Part shown: in pieces, positions 1-10,837 of the stretch | How the letters are laid out: every line of letters begins with the position of its first letter | Numbering within the stretch: position 1 is the stretch's first letter | Assembly: GCA_960531495.1 (NCBI GenBank) | Contig: CAUIJY010000068.1 | Coordinates: 434,001-498,000 of the forward strand | From: Zeus faber | Taxonomy: Eukaryota > Chordata > Actinopteri > Zeiformes > Zeidae | Direction of reading: 5' to 3' | DNA length: 64,000 nt | Translations under genes and position numbers: made by a program | The notes under the pieces: generated by a model | Told to the model about the DNA's origin: nothing | Seen by the model: the letters and a program-made list of their open reading frames with translations, nothing else | Database searches by the model: none

Positions 1-1
1 G

Positions 2-210
2 AGCATTTTCATAAAAACCTGCATGGATGGCAAACAAGGCATTTTCAGGCAATTTTAAGACTGAAAGGATGTTTTGAGTAAAGGTTTCTGTCATGAATGT
101 GTAGGAACTGCTCAGATAGTGTGAATACTGTTTTGAACTCATTTGTAATTGGGAATGTACTGTTTGTAAAACAGTTTTTGGCACATCTAACAAGTATTTC
201 TGAAATAATA
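2..210 (+). repeat. Class B monomer (first example)
   Basis: This is the most divergent common monomer class, about 209 bp. Its diagnostic features are GTGTGAATACTGTTTTGAAC in the centre (other classes have GTGTAAATACTGTTATGAAC), AATTGGGAATGTACT with one extra T, TTTGTAAAACAG, and a tail reading AAGTATTTCTGAAATAATA. Every copy of that tail I could find is followed by a class C monomer. I counted about 60 such junctions, so roughly one monomer in five is class B. This copy has the sub-variant AATTTTAAG and the string CATGAATGTG, shared with copies near 3746, 6245, 17488, 24350, 33301, 36842, 51625, 54333 and 55583. Confidence 0.92.
159..175. other. Dyad-symmetry element in the monomer (representative)
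   Basis: ACTGTTT and AAACAGT form perfect 7-bp inverted arms around a 3-base loop (GTA here). In class A the same dyad occurs with loop GCA, for example at 366-382. Other copies degrade it: AAAAGAG puts a mismatch in the right arm, CAGAACAG shortens the arms to 6 bp, and ACTTTTTG, ACTGATTG or ACTGGTTG alter the left arm. Short dyads are enriched in several centromere satellites that lack CENP-B boxes; a role here is inference only. Confidence 0.7.
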
Positions 211-417
211 AGCATTTTCATGAAACCTGCATGGATGGCAAACAAGGCATTTTCAGGCCATTTAAAGACTGAAAGGATGTTTTGAGTAAAGGTTTCTGTC
301 ATGACTCTCTAGGACCTGCTCAGATAGTGTAAATACTGTTATGAACTCATTTGTAATGGGAAAGTACTGTTTGCAAAACAGTTTTTGGCACATCTAACAA
401 GTTTTTCTGAAATTACA
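211..417 (+). repeat. Class C monomer (first example)
   Basis: This class always follows class B and is recognised by its start, AGCATTTTCATGAAACC, which is one base shorter than the CATAAAAACC of other monomers. Most copies also carry GGCCATTT where the others have GGCAATTT. Length is 206-207 bp. Some copies have lost one more T, reading GATGTTTGAG. The fixed B-then-C order suggests that the two were amplified together as a dimer cassette rather than mixing freely. Confidence 0.92.
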
Positions 418-625
418 AGCATTTTCATAAAAACCTGCATGGATGGCAAACAAGGCATTTTCAGGCAATTTAAAGACTGAAAGGATGTTTTGAGTAAAGT
501 TTTCTGTCATAACTCTGTAGGAACTGCTCAGATAGTGTAAATACTGTTATGAACTCATTTGTAATGGGAAAGTACTGTTTGCAAAAGAGTTTTTGGCACA
601 TCTAACAAGTTTTTCTGAAATTATG
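418..625 (+). repeat. Class A monomer, closest to consensus
   Basis: This 208-bp copy is near the plain consensus: AGCATTTTCATAAAAACC, GGCAATTTAAAG with a DraI-type TTTAAA, a central ATAGTGTAAATACTG, and AAAGTACTG with a ScaI-type AGTACT. It ends ATTATG, the deaminated TG form of the ATTACG end seen in other copies. Variation among A copies is concentrated at a few sites: the fifth base (T, C or G), the AGGTTT/AGATTT/AGTTTT site, the CATGACT/CATAACT/CATGAAT site, CTCATTT/CTGATTT, and the right arm of the ACTGTTT dyad. Confidence 0.9.
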
Positions 626-831
626 AGCATTTTCATAAAAACCTGCATGGATGGCAAACAAGGCATTTTCAGGCAATTTAAAGACTGAAAGGATGTTTTG
701 AGTAAAGGTTTCTGTCATAACTCTGTAGGAACTGCTCAGATAAAGTAAATACTGTTATGAACTCATTTGTAATGGGAAAGTACTGTTTGCAGAACAGTTT
801 TGGCACATCTAACAATTTTTTTCTGAAATTA

Positions 832-833
832 CG
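832..833. other. Single CpG of the consensus monomer (representative)
   Basis: The junction reads ATTACG|AGC in many monomers. The same two bases appear as CA (ATTACAAGC, as before 418) and TG (ATTATGAGC, as before 626) in others. These are the two expected products of methyl-cytosine deamination on either strand. It is the only CpG in the consensus; the private C at 12759 and the C at 58695 make extra ones. Confidence 0.8.
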
Positions 834-1248
834 AGCATTTTCATAAAAAACTGCATGGATGGCAAACAAGGCATTTTCAGGCAATTTAAAGACTGAAAGG
901 ATGTTTTGAGTAAAGGTTTCTGTCATGACTGTGTAGGAACTGCTCAGATAGTGTGAATACTGTTTTGAACTCATTTGTAATTGGGAATGTACTCTTTGTA
1001 AAACAGTTTTTGGAACATCTAACAAGTATTTCTGAAATAATAAGCATTTTCATGAAACCTGCATGGATGGCAAACAAGGCATTTTCAGGCCATTTAAAGA
1101 CTGAAAGGATGTTTGAGTAAAGATTTCTGTCATGACTCTGTAGGAACTGCTCAGATAGTGTAAATACTGTTATGAACTCATTTGTAATGGGAAAGTACTG
1201 TTTGCAAAACAGTTTTTGGCACATCTAACAAGTTTTTCTGAAATTACA
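834..1248 (+). repeat. B*C* dimer, copy 1
   Basis: A 415-bp dimer of a special B (ACTCTTTGTAAAACAG and GGAACATC) and a special C (GATGTTTGAG, one T deleted). These four private changes are found together in seven places in the window: 834, 2913, 16655, 19148, 23517, 27055 and 29343. They act as a haplotype that spreads as a unit. This copy starts with the class D form CATAAAAAACTG. Confidence 0.88.
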
Positions 1249-2828
1249 AGCATTTTCATAAAAACCTGCATGGATGGCAAACAAGGCATTTTCAGGCAAT
1301 TTAAAGACTGAAAGGATGTTTTGAGTAAAGTTTTCTGTCATGACTCTCTAGGACCTGCTCAGATAGTGTAAATACTGTTATGAACTGATTTGTAATGGGA
1401 AAGTACTGTTTGCAAAAGAGTTTTTGGCACATCTAACAAGTTTTTCTGAAATTACGAGCAGTTTCATAAAAACCTGCATGGGTGGCAAACATGGCATTTT
1501 CAGGCAATTTAAAGACTGAAAGGATGTTTTGAGTAAAGGTTTCTGTCATAACTCTGTAGGAACTGCTCAGATAGTGTAAATACTGTTATGAACTCATTTG
1601 TAATGGGAAAGTACTTTTTGCAGAACAGTTTTTGGCACATCTAACAAGTTTTTCTGAAATTACAAGCATTTTCATAAAAACCTGCATGGATGGCAAACAA
1701 GGCATTTTCAGGCAATTTAAAGACTGAAAGTATGTTTTGAGTAAAGGTTTCTGTCATGACTCTCTAGGACCTGCTCAGATAGTGTAAATACTGTTATGAA
1801 CTGATTTGTAATGGGAAAGTACTGGTTGCAAAAGAGTTTTTGGCACATCTAACAAGTTTTTCTGAAATTACGAGCAGTTTCATAAAAACCTGCATGGGTG
1901 GCAAACATGGCATTTTCAGGCAATTTAAAGACTGAAAGGATGTTTTGAGTAAAGGTTTCTGTCATAACTCTGTAGGAACTGCTCAGATAGTGTAAATACT
2001 GTTATGAACTCATTTGTAATGGGAAAGTACTGTTTGCAGAACAGTTTTTGGCACATCTTACACATTTTTTCTGAAATTACGAGCATTTTCATAAAAACCT
2101 GCATGGATGGCAAACAAGGCATTTTCAGGCAATTTAAAGACTGAAAGGATGTTTTGAGTAAAGGTTTCTGTCATGACTGTGTAGGAACTGCTCATATAGT
2201 GTGAATACTGTTTTGAACTCATTTGTAATTGGGAATGTACTGTTTGTAAAACAGTTTTTGGCACATCTAACAAGTATTTCTGAAATAATAAGCATTTTCA
2301 TGAAACCTGCATGGATGGCAAACAAGGCATTTTCAGGCAATTTGAAGACTGAAAGGATGTTTTGAGTAAAGATTTATGTCATGACTCTGTAGGAACTGCT
2401 CAGATAGTGTAAATACTGTTATGAACTCATTTGTAATGGGAAAGTACTGATTGCAAAACAGTTTTGGCACATCTAACAATTTTTTCTGAAATTACAAGCA
2501 TTTTCATAAAAACCAGCATGGATGGCAAACAAGGCATTTTCAGGCAATTTGAAGACTGAAAGGATGTTTTGAGTAAAGGTTTCTGTCATAACTCTGTAGG
2601 AACTGCTCAGATAGTGTAAATACTGTTATGAACTCATTTGTAATGGGAAAGTACTGTTTGCAAAAGAGTTTTTGGCACATCTAACAAGTTTTTCTGAAAT
2701 TACGAGCAGTTTCATAAAAACCTGCATGGGTGGCAAACAAGGCATTTTCAGGCAATTTAAAGACTGAAAGGATGTTTTGAGTAAAGGTTTCTGTCATGAC
2801 TCTCTAGGACCTGCTCAGATAGTGTAAA

Positions 2829-3717
2829 TACTGTTATGAACTCATTTGTAATGGGAAAGTACTGTTTGCAGAACAGTTTTGGCACATCTAACAATTTTTT
2901 TCTGAAATTACGAGCATTTTCATAAAAAACTGCATGGATGGCAAACAAGGCATTTTCAGGCAATTTAAAGACTGAAAGGATGTTTTGAGTAAAGGTTTCT
3001 GTCATGACTGTGTAGGAACTGCTCAGATAGTGTGAATACTGTTTTGAACTCATTTGTAATTGGGAATGTACTCTTTGTAAAACAGTTTTTGGAACATCTA
3101 ACAAGTATTTCTGAAATAATAAGCATTTTCATGAAACCTGCATGGATGGCAAACAAGGCATTTTCAGGCCATTTAAAGACTGAAAGGATGTTTGAGTAAA
3201 GATTTCTGTCATGACTCTGTAGGAACTGCTCAGATAGTGTAAATACTGTTATGAACTCATTTGTAATGGGAAAGTACTGTTTGCAAAACAGTTTTTGGCA
3301 CATCTAACAAGTTTTTCTGAAATTACAAGCATTTTCATAAAAACCTGCATGGATGGCAAACAAGGCATTTTCAGGCAATTTAAAGACTGAAAGGATGTTT
3401 TGAGTAAAGTTTTCTGTCATGACTCTCTAGGACCTGCTCAGATAGTGTAAATACTGTTATGAACTGATTTGTAATGGGAAAGTACTGTTTGCAAAAGAGT
3501 TTTTGGCACATCTAACAAGTTTTTCTGAAATTACGAGCAGTTTCATAAAAACCTGCATGGGTGGCAAACATGGCATTTTCAGGCAATTTAAAGACTGAAA
3601 GGATGTTTTGAGTAAAGGTTTCTGTCATAACTCTGTAGGAACTGCTCAGATAGTGTAAATACTGTTATGAACTCATTTGTAATGGGAAAGTACTTTTTGC
3701 AGAACAGTTTTTGGCAC
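2829..3717 (+). repeat. 10-mer-offset duplication, copy 2
   Basis: Partner of 750-1638. From about 2930 the sequence also matches a second, distant partner starting near 23534, so this stretch has taken part in at least two separate amplifications. Confidence 0.8.
2913..3327 (+). repeat. B*C* dimer, copy 2
   Basis: Has the ACTCTTTG, GGAACATC and GATGTTTGAG markers, and a class D start like copies 1 and 7. It lies 2079 bp downstream of copy 1. Confidence 0.88.
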
Positions 3718-5009
3718 ATCTAACACATTTTTTCTGAAATTACGAGCATTTTCATAAAAACCTGCATGGATGGCAAACAAGGCATTTTCAGGCAATTTTA
3801 AGACTGAAAGGATGTTTTGAGTAAAGGTTTCTGTCATGAATGTGTAGGAACTGCTCAGATAGTGTGAATACTGTTTTGAACTCATTTGTAATTGGGAATG
3901 TACTGTTTGTAAAACAGTTTTTGGCACATCTAACAAGTATTTCTGAAATAATAAGCATTTTCATGAAACCTGCATGGATGGCAAACAAGGCATTTTCAGG
4001 CCATTTAAAGACTGAAAGGATGTTTTGAGTAAAGGTTTCTGTCATGACTCTCTAGGACCTGCTCAGATAGTGTAAATACTGTTATGAACTGATTTGTAAT
4101 GGGAAAGTACTGTTTGCAAAACAGTTTTTGGCACATCTAACAAGTTTTTCTGAAATGACAAGCATTTTCATAAAAACCTGCATGGATGGCAAACAAGGCA
4201 TTTTCAGGCAATTTAAAGACTGAAAGGATGTTTTGAGTAAAGGTTTCTGTCATAACTCTGTAGGAACTGCTCAGATAAAGTAAATACTGTTATGAACTCA
4301 TTTGTAATGGGAAAGTACTGTTTGCAGAACAGTTTTGGCACATCTAACAATTTTTTTCTGAAATTACGAGCATTTTCATAAAAAACTGCATGGATGGCAA
4401 ACAAGGCATTTTCAGGCAATTTAAAGACTGAAAAGATGTTTTGAGTAAAGATTTCTGTCATGACTCTGTAGGAACTGCTCAGATAGTGTAAATACTGTTA
4501 TGAACTCATTTGTAATGGGAAAGTACTGTTTGCAAAACAGTTTTTGGCACATCTAACAAGTTTTTCTGAAATTACAAGCATTTTCATAAAAACCTGCATG
4601 GATGGCAAACAAGGCATTTTCAGGCAATTTAAAGACTGAAAGGATGTTTTGAGTAAAGGTTTCTGTCATGACTCTCTAGGACCTGCTCAGATAGTGTAAA
4701 TACTGTTATGAACTGATTTGTAATGGGAAAGTACTGTTTGCAAAAGAGTTTTTGGCACATCTAACAAGTTTTTCTGAAATTACGAGCATTTTCATAAAAA
4801 CCTGCATGGATGGCAAACAAGGCATTTTCAGGCAATTTAAAGACTGAAAGGATGTTTTGAGTAAAGGTTTCTGTCATGACTCTGTAGGAACTGCTCAGAT
4901 AGTGTAAATACTGTTATGAACTCATTTGTAATGGGAAAGTACTGTTTGCAGAACAGTTTTGGCACATCTAACAATTTTTTTTCTGAAATTACGAGCATTT
5001 TCATAAAAA
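3675..5009 (+). repeat. 12-mer-offset duplication, copy 1
   Basis: Matches 6174-7508 at an offset of 2499 bp (12 monomers). Shared rare markers include TACTTTTTGC (3691 and 6190), the AATTTTAAG B monomer, the uncommon GAAATGACAAGC end (near 4155 and 6653), and the ATAAAG variant. The copies part on the left at CTCATTT against CTGATTT, and on the right at CATAAAAAACTG against CATAAAAACCTG. Confidence 0.8.
4369..4576 (+). repeat. Class D monomer (example)
   Basis: Class D is marked by CATAAAAAACTG, with six A residues and only one C before TG, where other classes read CATAAAAACCTG. It is normally preceded by a monomer whose end has an expanded poly-T of 7 or 8 residues after AACAA, so the two changes travel together across the monomer boundary. 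This copy also has ACTGAAAAGATG. Similar D copies lie near 834, 2913, 4994, 6868, 9782, 13127, 24969, 29343, 33920 and 37461. Exceptions near 7493 and 10407 have the long poly-T but not the D start, and look like exchange points. Confidence 0.85.
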
Positions 5010-5085
5010 ACTGCATGGATGGCAAACAAGGCATTTTCAGGCCATTTAAAGACTGAAAGGATGTTTTGAGTAAAGATTTCTGTCA

Positions 5086-5092
5086 TGACTCA
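5086..5092. other. TGACTCA heptamer (AP-1-like) in a subset of monomers
   Basis: A subset of monomers, mainly class C and copies with GGCCATTT, read TGACTCAGT at the site where others have TGACTCT, TGACTGT, TAACTCT or TGAATCT. TGACTCA is the canonical AP-1/TRE core. Other copies include 8626-8632, 9251-9257, 12166-12172, 12791-12797, 13832-13838 and 46096-46102. A copy at 59214 reads TGACCCA and has lost it. The match is exact, but at 7 bp it may be accidental, and function is not shown. Confidence 0.35.
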
Positions 5093-5409
5093 GTTGGAAC
5101 TGCTCAGATAGTGTAAATACTGTTATGAACTCATTTGTAATGGGAAAGTACTGTTTGCAAAAGAGTTTTTGGCACATCTAACAAGTTTTTCTGAAATTAC
5201 AAGCATTTTCATAAAAACCTGCATGGATGGCAAACAAGGCATTTTCAGGCAATTTAAAGACTGAAAGTATGTTTTGAGTAAAGGTTTCTGTCATGACTCT
5301 CTAGGACCTGCTCAGATAGTGTAAATACTGTTATGAACTGATTTGTAATGGGAAAGTACTGGTTGCAAAAGAGTTTTTGGCACATCTAACAAGTTTTTCT
5401 GAAATTACG

Positions 5410-5618
5410 AGCAGTTTCATAAAAACCTGCATGGGTGGCAAACATGGCATTTTCAGGCAATTTAAAGACTGAAAGGATGTTTTGAGTAAAGGTTTCTGTC
5501 ATAACTCTGTAGGAACTGCTCAGATAGTGTAAATACTGTTATGAACTCATTTGTAATGGGAAAGTACTGTTTGCAGAACAGTTTTTGGCACATCTTACAC
5601 ATTTTTTCTGAAATTACG
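5410..5618 (+). repeat. Class E monomer (example)
   Basis: Class E starts AGCAGTTTCATAAAAACC, reads GCATGGGTGGC instead of GCATGGATGGC, and often has AAACATGG instead of AAACAAGG. This copy ends with TTACACATTTTTTCTG, one base longer than usual, giving 209 bp. Copies of the same form recur near 1869, 11033, 14157, 20189, 26015, 28094, 41214, 42464, 44755, 48087, 56630 and 61427, usually just upstream of a class B monomer, so E, B and C form a recurring trimer-like context. Confidence 0.85.
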
Positions 5619-6173
5619 AGCATTTTCATAAAAACCTGCATGGATGGCAAACAAGGCATTTTCAGGCAATTTAAAGACTGAAAGGATGTTTTGAGTAAAG
5701 GTTTCTGTCATGACTCTGTAGGAACTGCTCAGATAGTGTGAATACTGTTTTGAACTCATTTGTAATTGGGAATGTACTGTTTGTAAAACAGTTTTTGGCA
5801 CATCTAACAAGTATTTCTGAAATAATAAGCATTTTCATGAAACCTGCATGGATGGCAAACAAGGCATTTTCAGGCAATTTGAAGACTGAAAGGATGTTTT
5901 GAGTAAAGATTTATGTCATGACTCTGTAGGAACTGCTCAGATAGTGTAAATACTGTTATGAACTCATTTGTAATGGGAAAGTACTGATTGCAAAACAGTT
6001 TTTGGCACATCTAAAAAGTTTTTCTGAAATTACAAGCATTTTCATAAAAACCAGCATGGATGGCAAACAAGGCATTTTCAGGCAATTTAAAGACTGAAAG
6101 GATGTTTTGAGTAAAGGTTTCTGTCATGAATCTCTAGGACCTGCTCAGATAGTGTAAATACTGTTATGAACTG

Positions 6174-7508
6174 ATTTGTAATGGGAAAGTACTTTTTGCA
6201 GAACAGTTTTTGGCACATCTAACACATTTTTTCTGAAATTACGAGCATTTTCATAAAAACCTGCATGGATGGCAAACAAGGCATTTTCAGGCAATTTTAA
6301 GACTGAAAGGATGTTTTGAGTAAAGGTTTCTGTCATGAATGTGTAGGAACTGCTCAGATAGTGTGAATACTGTTTTGAACTCATTTGTAATTGGGAATGT
6401 ACTGTTTGTAAAACAGTTTTTGGCACATCTAACAAGTATTTCTGAAATAATAAGCATTTTCATGAAACCTGCATGGATGGCAAACAAGGCATTTTCAGGC
6501 CATTTAAAGACTGAAAGGATGTTTTGAGTAAAGGTTTCTGTCATGACTCTCTAGGACCTGCTCAGATAGTGTAAATACTGTTATGAACTGATTTGTAATG
6601 GGAAAGTACTGTTTGCAAAACAGTTTTTGGCACATCTAACAAGTTTTTCTGAAATGACAAGCATTTTCATAAAAACCTGCATGGATGGCAAACAAGGCAT
6701 TTTCAGGCAATTTAAAGACTGAAAGGATGTTTTGAGTAAAGGTTTCTGTCATAACTCTGTAGGAACTGCTCAGATAAAGTAAATACTGTTATGAACTCAT
6801 TTGTAATGGGAAAGTACTGTTTGCAGAACAGTTTTGGCACATCTAACAATTTTTTTCTGAAATTACGAGCATTTTCATAAAAAACTGCATGGATGGCAAA
6901 CAAGGCATTTTCAGGCAATTTAAAGACTGAAAAGATGTTTTGAGTAAAGATTTCTGTCATGACTCTGTAGGAACTGCTCAGATAGTGTAAATACTGTTAT
7001 GAACTCATTTGTAATGGGAAAGTACTGTTTGCAAAACAGTTTTTGGCACATCTAACAAGTTTTTCTGAAATTACAAGCATTTTCATAAAAACCTGCATGG
7101 ATGGCAAACAAGGCATTTTCAGGCAATTTAAAGACTGAAAGGATGTTTTGAGTAAAGGTTTCTGTCATGACTCTCTAGGACCTGCTCAGATAGTGTAAAT
7201 ACTGTTATGAACTGATTTGTAATGGGAAAGTACTGTTTGCAAAAGAGTTTTTGGCACATCTAACAAGTTTTTCTGAAATTACGAGCATTTTCATAAAAAC
7301 CTGCATGGATGGCAAACAAGGCATTTTCAGGCAATTTAAAGACTGAAAGGATGTTTTGAGTAAAGGTTTCTGTCATGACTCTGTAGGAACTGCTCAGATA
7401 GTGTAAATACTGTTATGAACTCATTTGTAATGGGAAAGTACTGTTTGCAGAACAGTTTTGGCACATCTAACAATTTTTTTTCTGAAATTACGAGCATTTT
7501 CATAAAAA
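6174..7508 (+). repeat. 12-mer-offset duplication, copy 2
   Basis: Partner of 3675-5009. At its right end, near 7493, an expanded poly-T is followed by a normal start and then a B monomer, so the usual poly-T/class D linkage is broken. This is a likely exchange point. Confidence 0.8.
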
Positions 7509-10418
7509 CCTGCATGGATGGCAAACAAGGCATTTTCAGGCAATTTAAAGACTGAAAGGATGTTTTGAGTAAAGGTTTCTGTCATGACTCTGTAGGAACT
7601 GCTCAGATAGTGTGAATACTGTTTTGAACTCATTTGTAATTGGGAATGTACTGTTTGTAAAACAGTTTTTGGCACATCTAACAAGTATTTCTGAAATAAT
7701 AAGCATTTTCATGAAACCTGCATGGATGGCAAACAAGGCATTTTCAGGCAATTTGAAGACTGAAAGGATGTTTTGAGTAAAGATTTATGTCATGACTCTG
7801 TAGGAACTGCTCAGATAGTGTAAATACTGTTATGAACTCATTTGTAATGGGAAAGTACTGATTGCAAAACAGTTTTTGGCACATCTAACAAGTTTTTCTG
7901 AAATTACAAGCATTTTCATAAAAACCAGCATGGATGGCAAACAAGGCATTTTCAGGCAATTTAAAGACTGAAAGGATGTTTTGAGTAAAGGTTTCTGTCA
8001 TGAATCTCTAGGACCTGCTCAGATAGTGTAAATACTGTTATGAACTGATTTGTAATGGGAAAGTACTGTTTGCAAAAGAGTTTTTGGCACATCTAACAAG
8101 TTTTTCTGAAATTACGAGCAGTTTCATAAAAACCTGCATGGGTGGCAAACATGGCATTTTCAGGCAATTTAAAGACTGAAAGGATGTATTGAGTAAAGGT
8201 TTCTGTCATGACTCTGTAGGACCTGCTCAGATAGTGTAAATACTGTTATGAACTCATTTGTAATGGGAAAGTACTGTTTGCAGAACAGTTTTTGGCACAT
8301 CTAACACATTTTTTCTGAAATTACGAGCATTTTCATAAAAACCTGCATGGATGGCAAACAAGGCATTTTCAGGCAATTTAAAGACTGGAAGGATGTTTTG
8401 AGTAAAGGTTTCTGTCATGACTGTGTAGGAACTGCTCAGATAGTGTGAATACTGTTTTGAACTCATTTGTAATTGGGAATGTACTGTTTGTAAAACAGTT
8501 TTTGGCACATCTAACAAGTATTTCTGAAATAATAAGCATTTTCATGAAACCTGCATGGATGGCAAACAAGGCATTTTCAGGCCATTTAAAGACTGAAAGG
8601 ATGTTTTGAGTAAGGATTTCTGTCATGACTCAGTAGGAACTGCTCAGATAGTGTAAATACTGTTATGAACTCATTTGTAATGGGAAAGTACTGTTTGCAA
8701 AAGAGTTTTTGGCACATCTAACAAGTTTTTCTGAAATTACAAGCACTTTCATAAAAACCTGCATGGATGGCAAACAAGGCATTTTCAGGCAATTTGAAGA
8801 CTGAAAGGATGTTTTGAGTAAAGGTTTCTGTCATAACTCTGTAGGAACTGCTCAGATAGTGTAAATACTGTTATGAACTCATTTGTAGTGGGAAAGTACT
8901 GTATGCAAAAGAGTTTTTGGCACATCTAACACATTTTTTCTGAAATCACGAGCATTTTCATAAAAACCTGCATGGATGGCAAACAAGGCATTTTCAGGCA
9001 ATTTAAAGACTGAAAGGATGTTTTGAGTAAAGGTTTCTGTCATGACTCTGTAGGAACTGCTCAGATAGTGTGAATACTGTTTTGAACTCATTTGTAATTG
9101 GGAATGTACTGTTTGTAAAACAGTTTTTGGCACATCTAACAAGTATTTCTGAAATAATAAGCATTTTCATGAAACCTGCATGGATGGCAAACAAGGCATT
9201 TTCAGGCCATTTAAAGACTGAAAGGATGTTTTGAGTAAAGATTTCTGTCATGACTCAGTAGGAACTGCTCAGATAGTGTAAATACTGTTATGAACTCATT
9301 TGTAATGGGAAAGTACTGTTTGCAAAAGAGTTTTTGGCACATCTAACAAGTTTTTCTGAAATTACAAGCACTTTCATAAAAACCTGCATGGATGGCAAAC
9401 AAGGCATTTTCAGGCAATTTGAAGACTGAAAGGATGTTTTGAGTAAAGATTTCTGTCATGACTCTGTAGGAACTGCTCAGATAGTGTAAATACTGTTATG
9501 AACTGATTTGTAATGGGAAAGTACTGTTTGCAAAACAGTTTTTGGCACATCTAACAAGTTTTTCTGAAATGACAAGCATTTTCATAAAAACCTGCATGGA
9601 TGGCAAACAAGGCATTTTCAGGCAATTTAAAGACTGAAAGGATGTTTTGAGTAAAGGTTTCTGTCATAACTCTGTAGGAACTGCTCAGATAAAGTAAATA
9701 CTGTTATGAACTCATTTGTAATGGGAAAGTACTGTTTGCAGAACAGTTTTGGCACATCTAACAATTTTTTTCTGAAATTACGAGCATTTTCATAAAAAAC
9801 TGCATGGATGGCAAACAAGGCATTTTCAGGCAATTTAAAGACTGAAAAGATGTTTTGAGTAAAGATTTCTGTCATGACTCTGTAGGAACTGCTCAGATAG
9901 TGTAAATACTGTTATGAACTCATTTGTAATGGGAAAGTACTGTTTGCAAAACAGTTTTTGGCACATCTAACACGTTTTTCTGAAATTACAAGCATTTTCA
10001 TAAAAACCTGCATGGATGGCAAACAAGGCATTTTCAGGCAATTTAAAGACTGAAAGGATGTTTTGAGTAAAGGTTTCTGTCATGACTCTCTAGGACCTGC
10101 TCAGATAGTGTAAATACTGTTATGAACTGATTTGTAATGGGAAAGTACTGTTTGCAAAAGAGTTTTTGGCACATCTAACAAGTTTTTCTGAAATTACGAG
10201 CATTTTCATAAAAACCTGCATGGATGGCAAACAAGGCATTTTCAGGCAATTTAAAGACTGAAAGGATGTTTTGAGTAAAGGTTTCTGTCATGACTCTGTA
10301 GGAACTGCTCAGATAGTGTAAATACTGTTATGAACTCATTTGTAATGGGAAAGTACTGTTTGCAGAACAGTTTTGGCACATCTAACAATTTTTTTTCTGA
10401 AATTACGAGCATTTTCAT
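7476..10418 (+). repeat. 14-monomer block repeated 30.4 kb downstream, copy 1
   Basis: This 2.9 kb block matches 37865-40807 at an offset of 30389 bp (146 monomers). It contains a regular trimer stretch (B, C, A spaced 625 bp, B starts near 8330 and 8955) with markers GATGTATTG, ACTGGAAGG, GTAGTGGG and AAATCACGAG. Differences I noticed are few: AACACGTTT near 9973 against AACAAGTTT, AGTAAAGATT against AGTAAGGATT near 39835, CATAAAAACC against CATGAAAACC near 40390, and TATGAAC against TATCAAC near 38222. Confidence 0.8.
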
Positions 10419-10837
10419 AAATACCTGCATGGATGGCAAACAATGCATTTTCAGGCAATTTAAAGACTGAAAGGATGTTTTGAGTAAAGGTTTCTGTCAT
10501 GACTGTGTAGGAACTGCTCAGATAGTGTAAATACTGTTTTGAACTCATTTGTAATTGGGAATGTACTCTTTGTAAAACAGTTTTTGGCACATCTAACAAG
10601 TATTTCTGAAATAATAAGCATTTTCATGAAACCTGCATGGATGGCAAACAAGGCATTTTCAGGCCATTTAAAGACTGAAAGGATGTTTTGAGTAAAGATT
10701 TCTGTCATGACTCTGTAGGAACTGCTCAGATAGTGTAAATACTGTTATGAACTGATTTGTAATGGGAAAGTACTGTTTGCAAAAGAGTTTTTGGCACATC
10801 TAACAAGTTTTTCTGAAATTATGAGCAGTTTCATAAA

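Larger units (their letters stand above)
750..1638 (+). repeat. 10-mer-offset duplication, copy 1
   Basis: This stretch of about four monomers matches 2829-3717 at an offset of 2079 bp (10 monomers). Shared markers include the expanded poly-T, the CATAAAAAACTG start (842 and 2921), a B monomer with ACTCTTTG and GGAACATC, and a C monomer with the one-base deletion GATGTTTGAG (1111 and 3190 for the deleted tract). Left of the block the copies differ (ATAAAG against ATAGTG). Right of it they differ in AACAAGTT against AACACATT. Boundaries are good to a few tens of bases. Confidence 0.8.
2930..5711 (+). repeat. 13-monomer block repeated 20.6 kb downstream, copy 1
   Basis: Matches 23534-26315 at an offset of 20604 bp (99 monomers), in the same variant order. 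Differences I noticed: GAAATGACA near 4155 against GAAATTACA, GGATG near 4643 against GAATG, and GAAAGTATG against GAAAGTGTG near 25870. It ends where ACTCTGTAG here meets ACTGTGTAG. Confidence 0.78.

Noticed and set aside
211..240. Polyadenylation signal or TATA box (AATAAT, CATAAAAA)
   Set aside because: These AT-rich strings occur in every monomer of their class, have no associated transcription unit, and are expected by chance in 65% AT DNA.
97..285. Plus-strand 62-codon open frame recurring about ten times
   Set aside because: It opens only because the AATTTTAAG B monomer variant creates an ATG at CATGAATGTG. It spans a B-to-C junction and has no promoter, ribosome-site or domain features. 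It marks a monomer variant and is not a conserved gene.
678..1025. Minus-strand open frames of 65-115 codons repeated throughout, with similar peptides (for example at 678-1025, 886-1224, 53210-53539)
   Set aside because: They recur with the satellite period. Because 208 is not a multiple of 3, the frame shifts at each monomer and a stop follows within one to two units. Frames change with 1-bp indels without any sign of compensation. These are by-products of the repeat, not genes.
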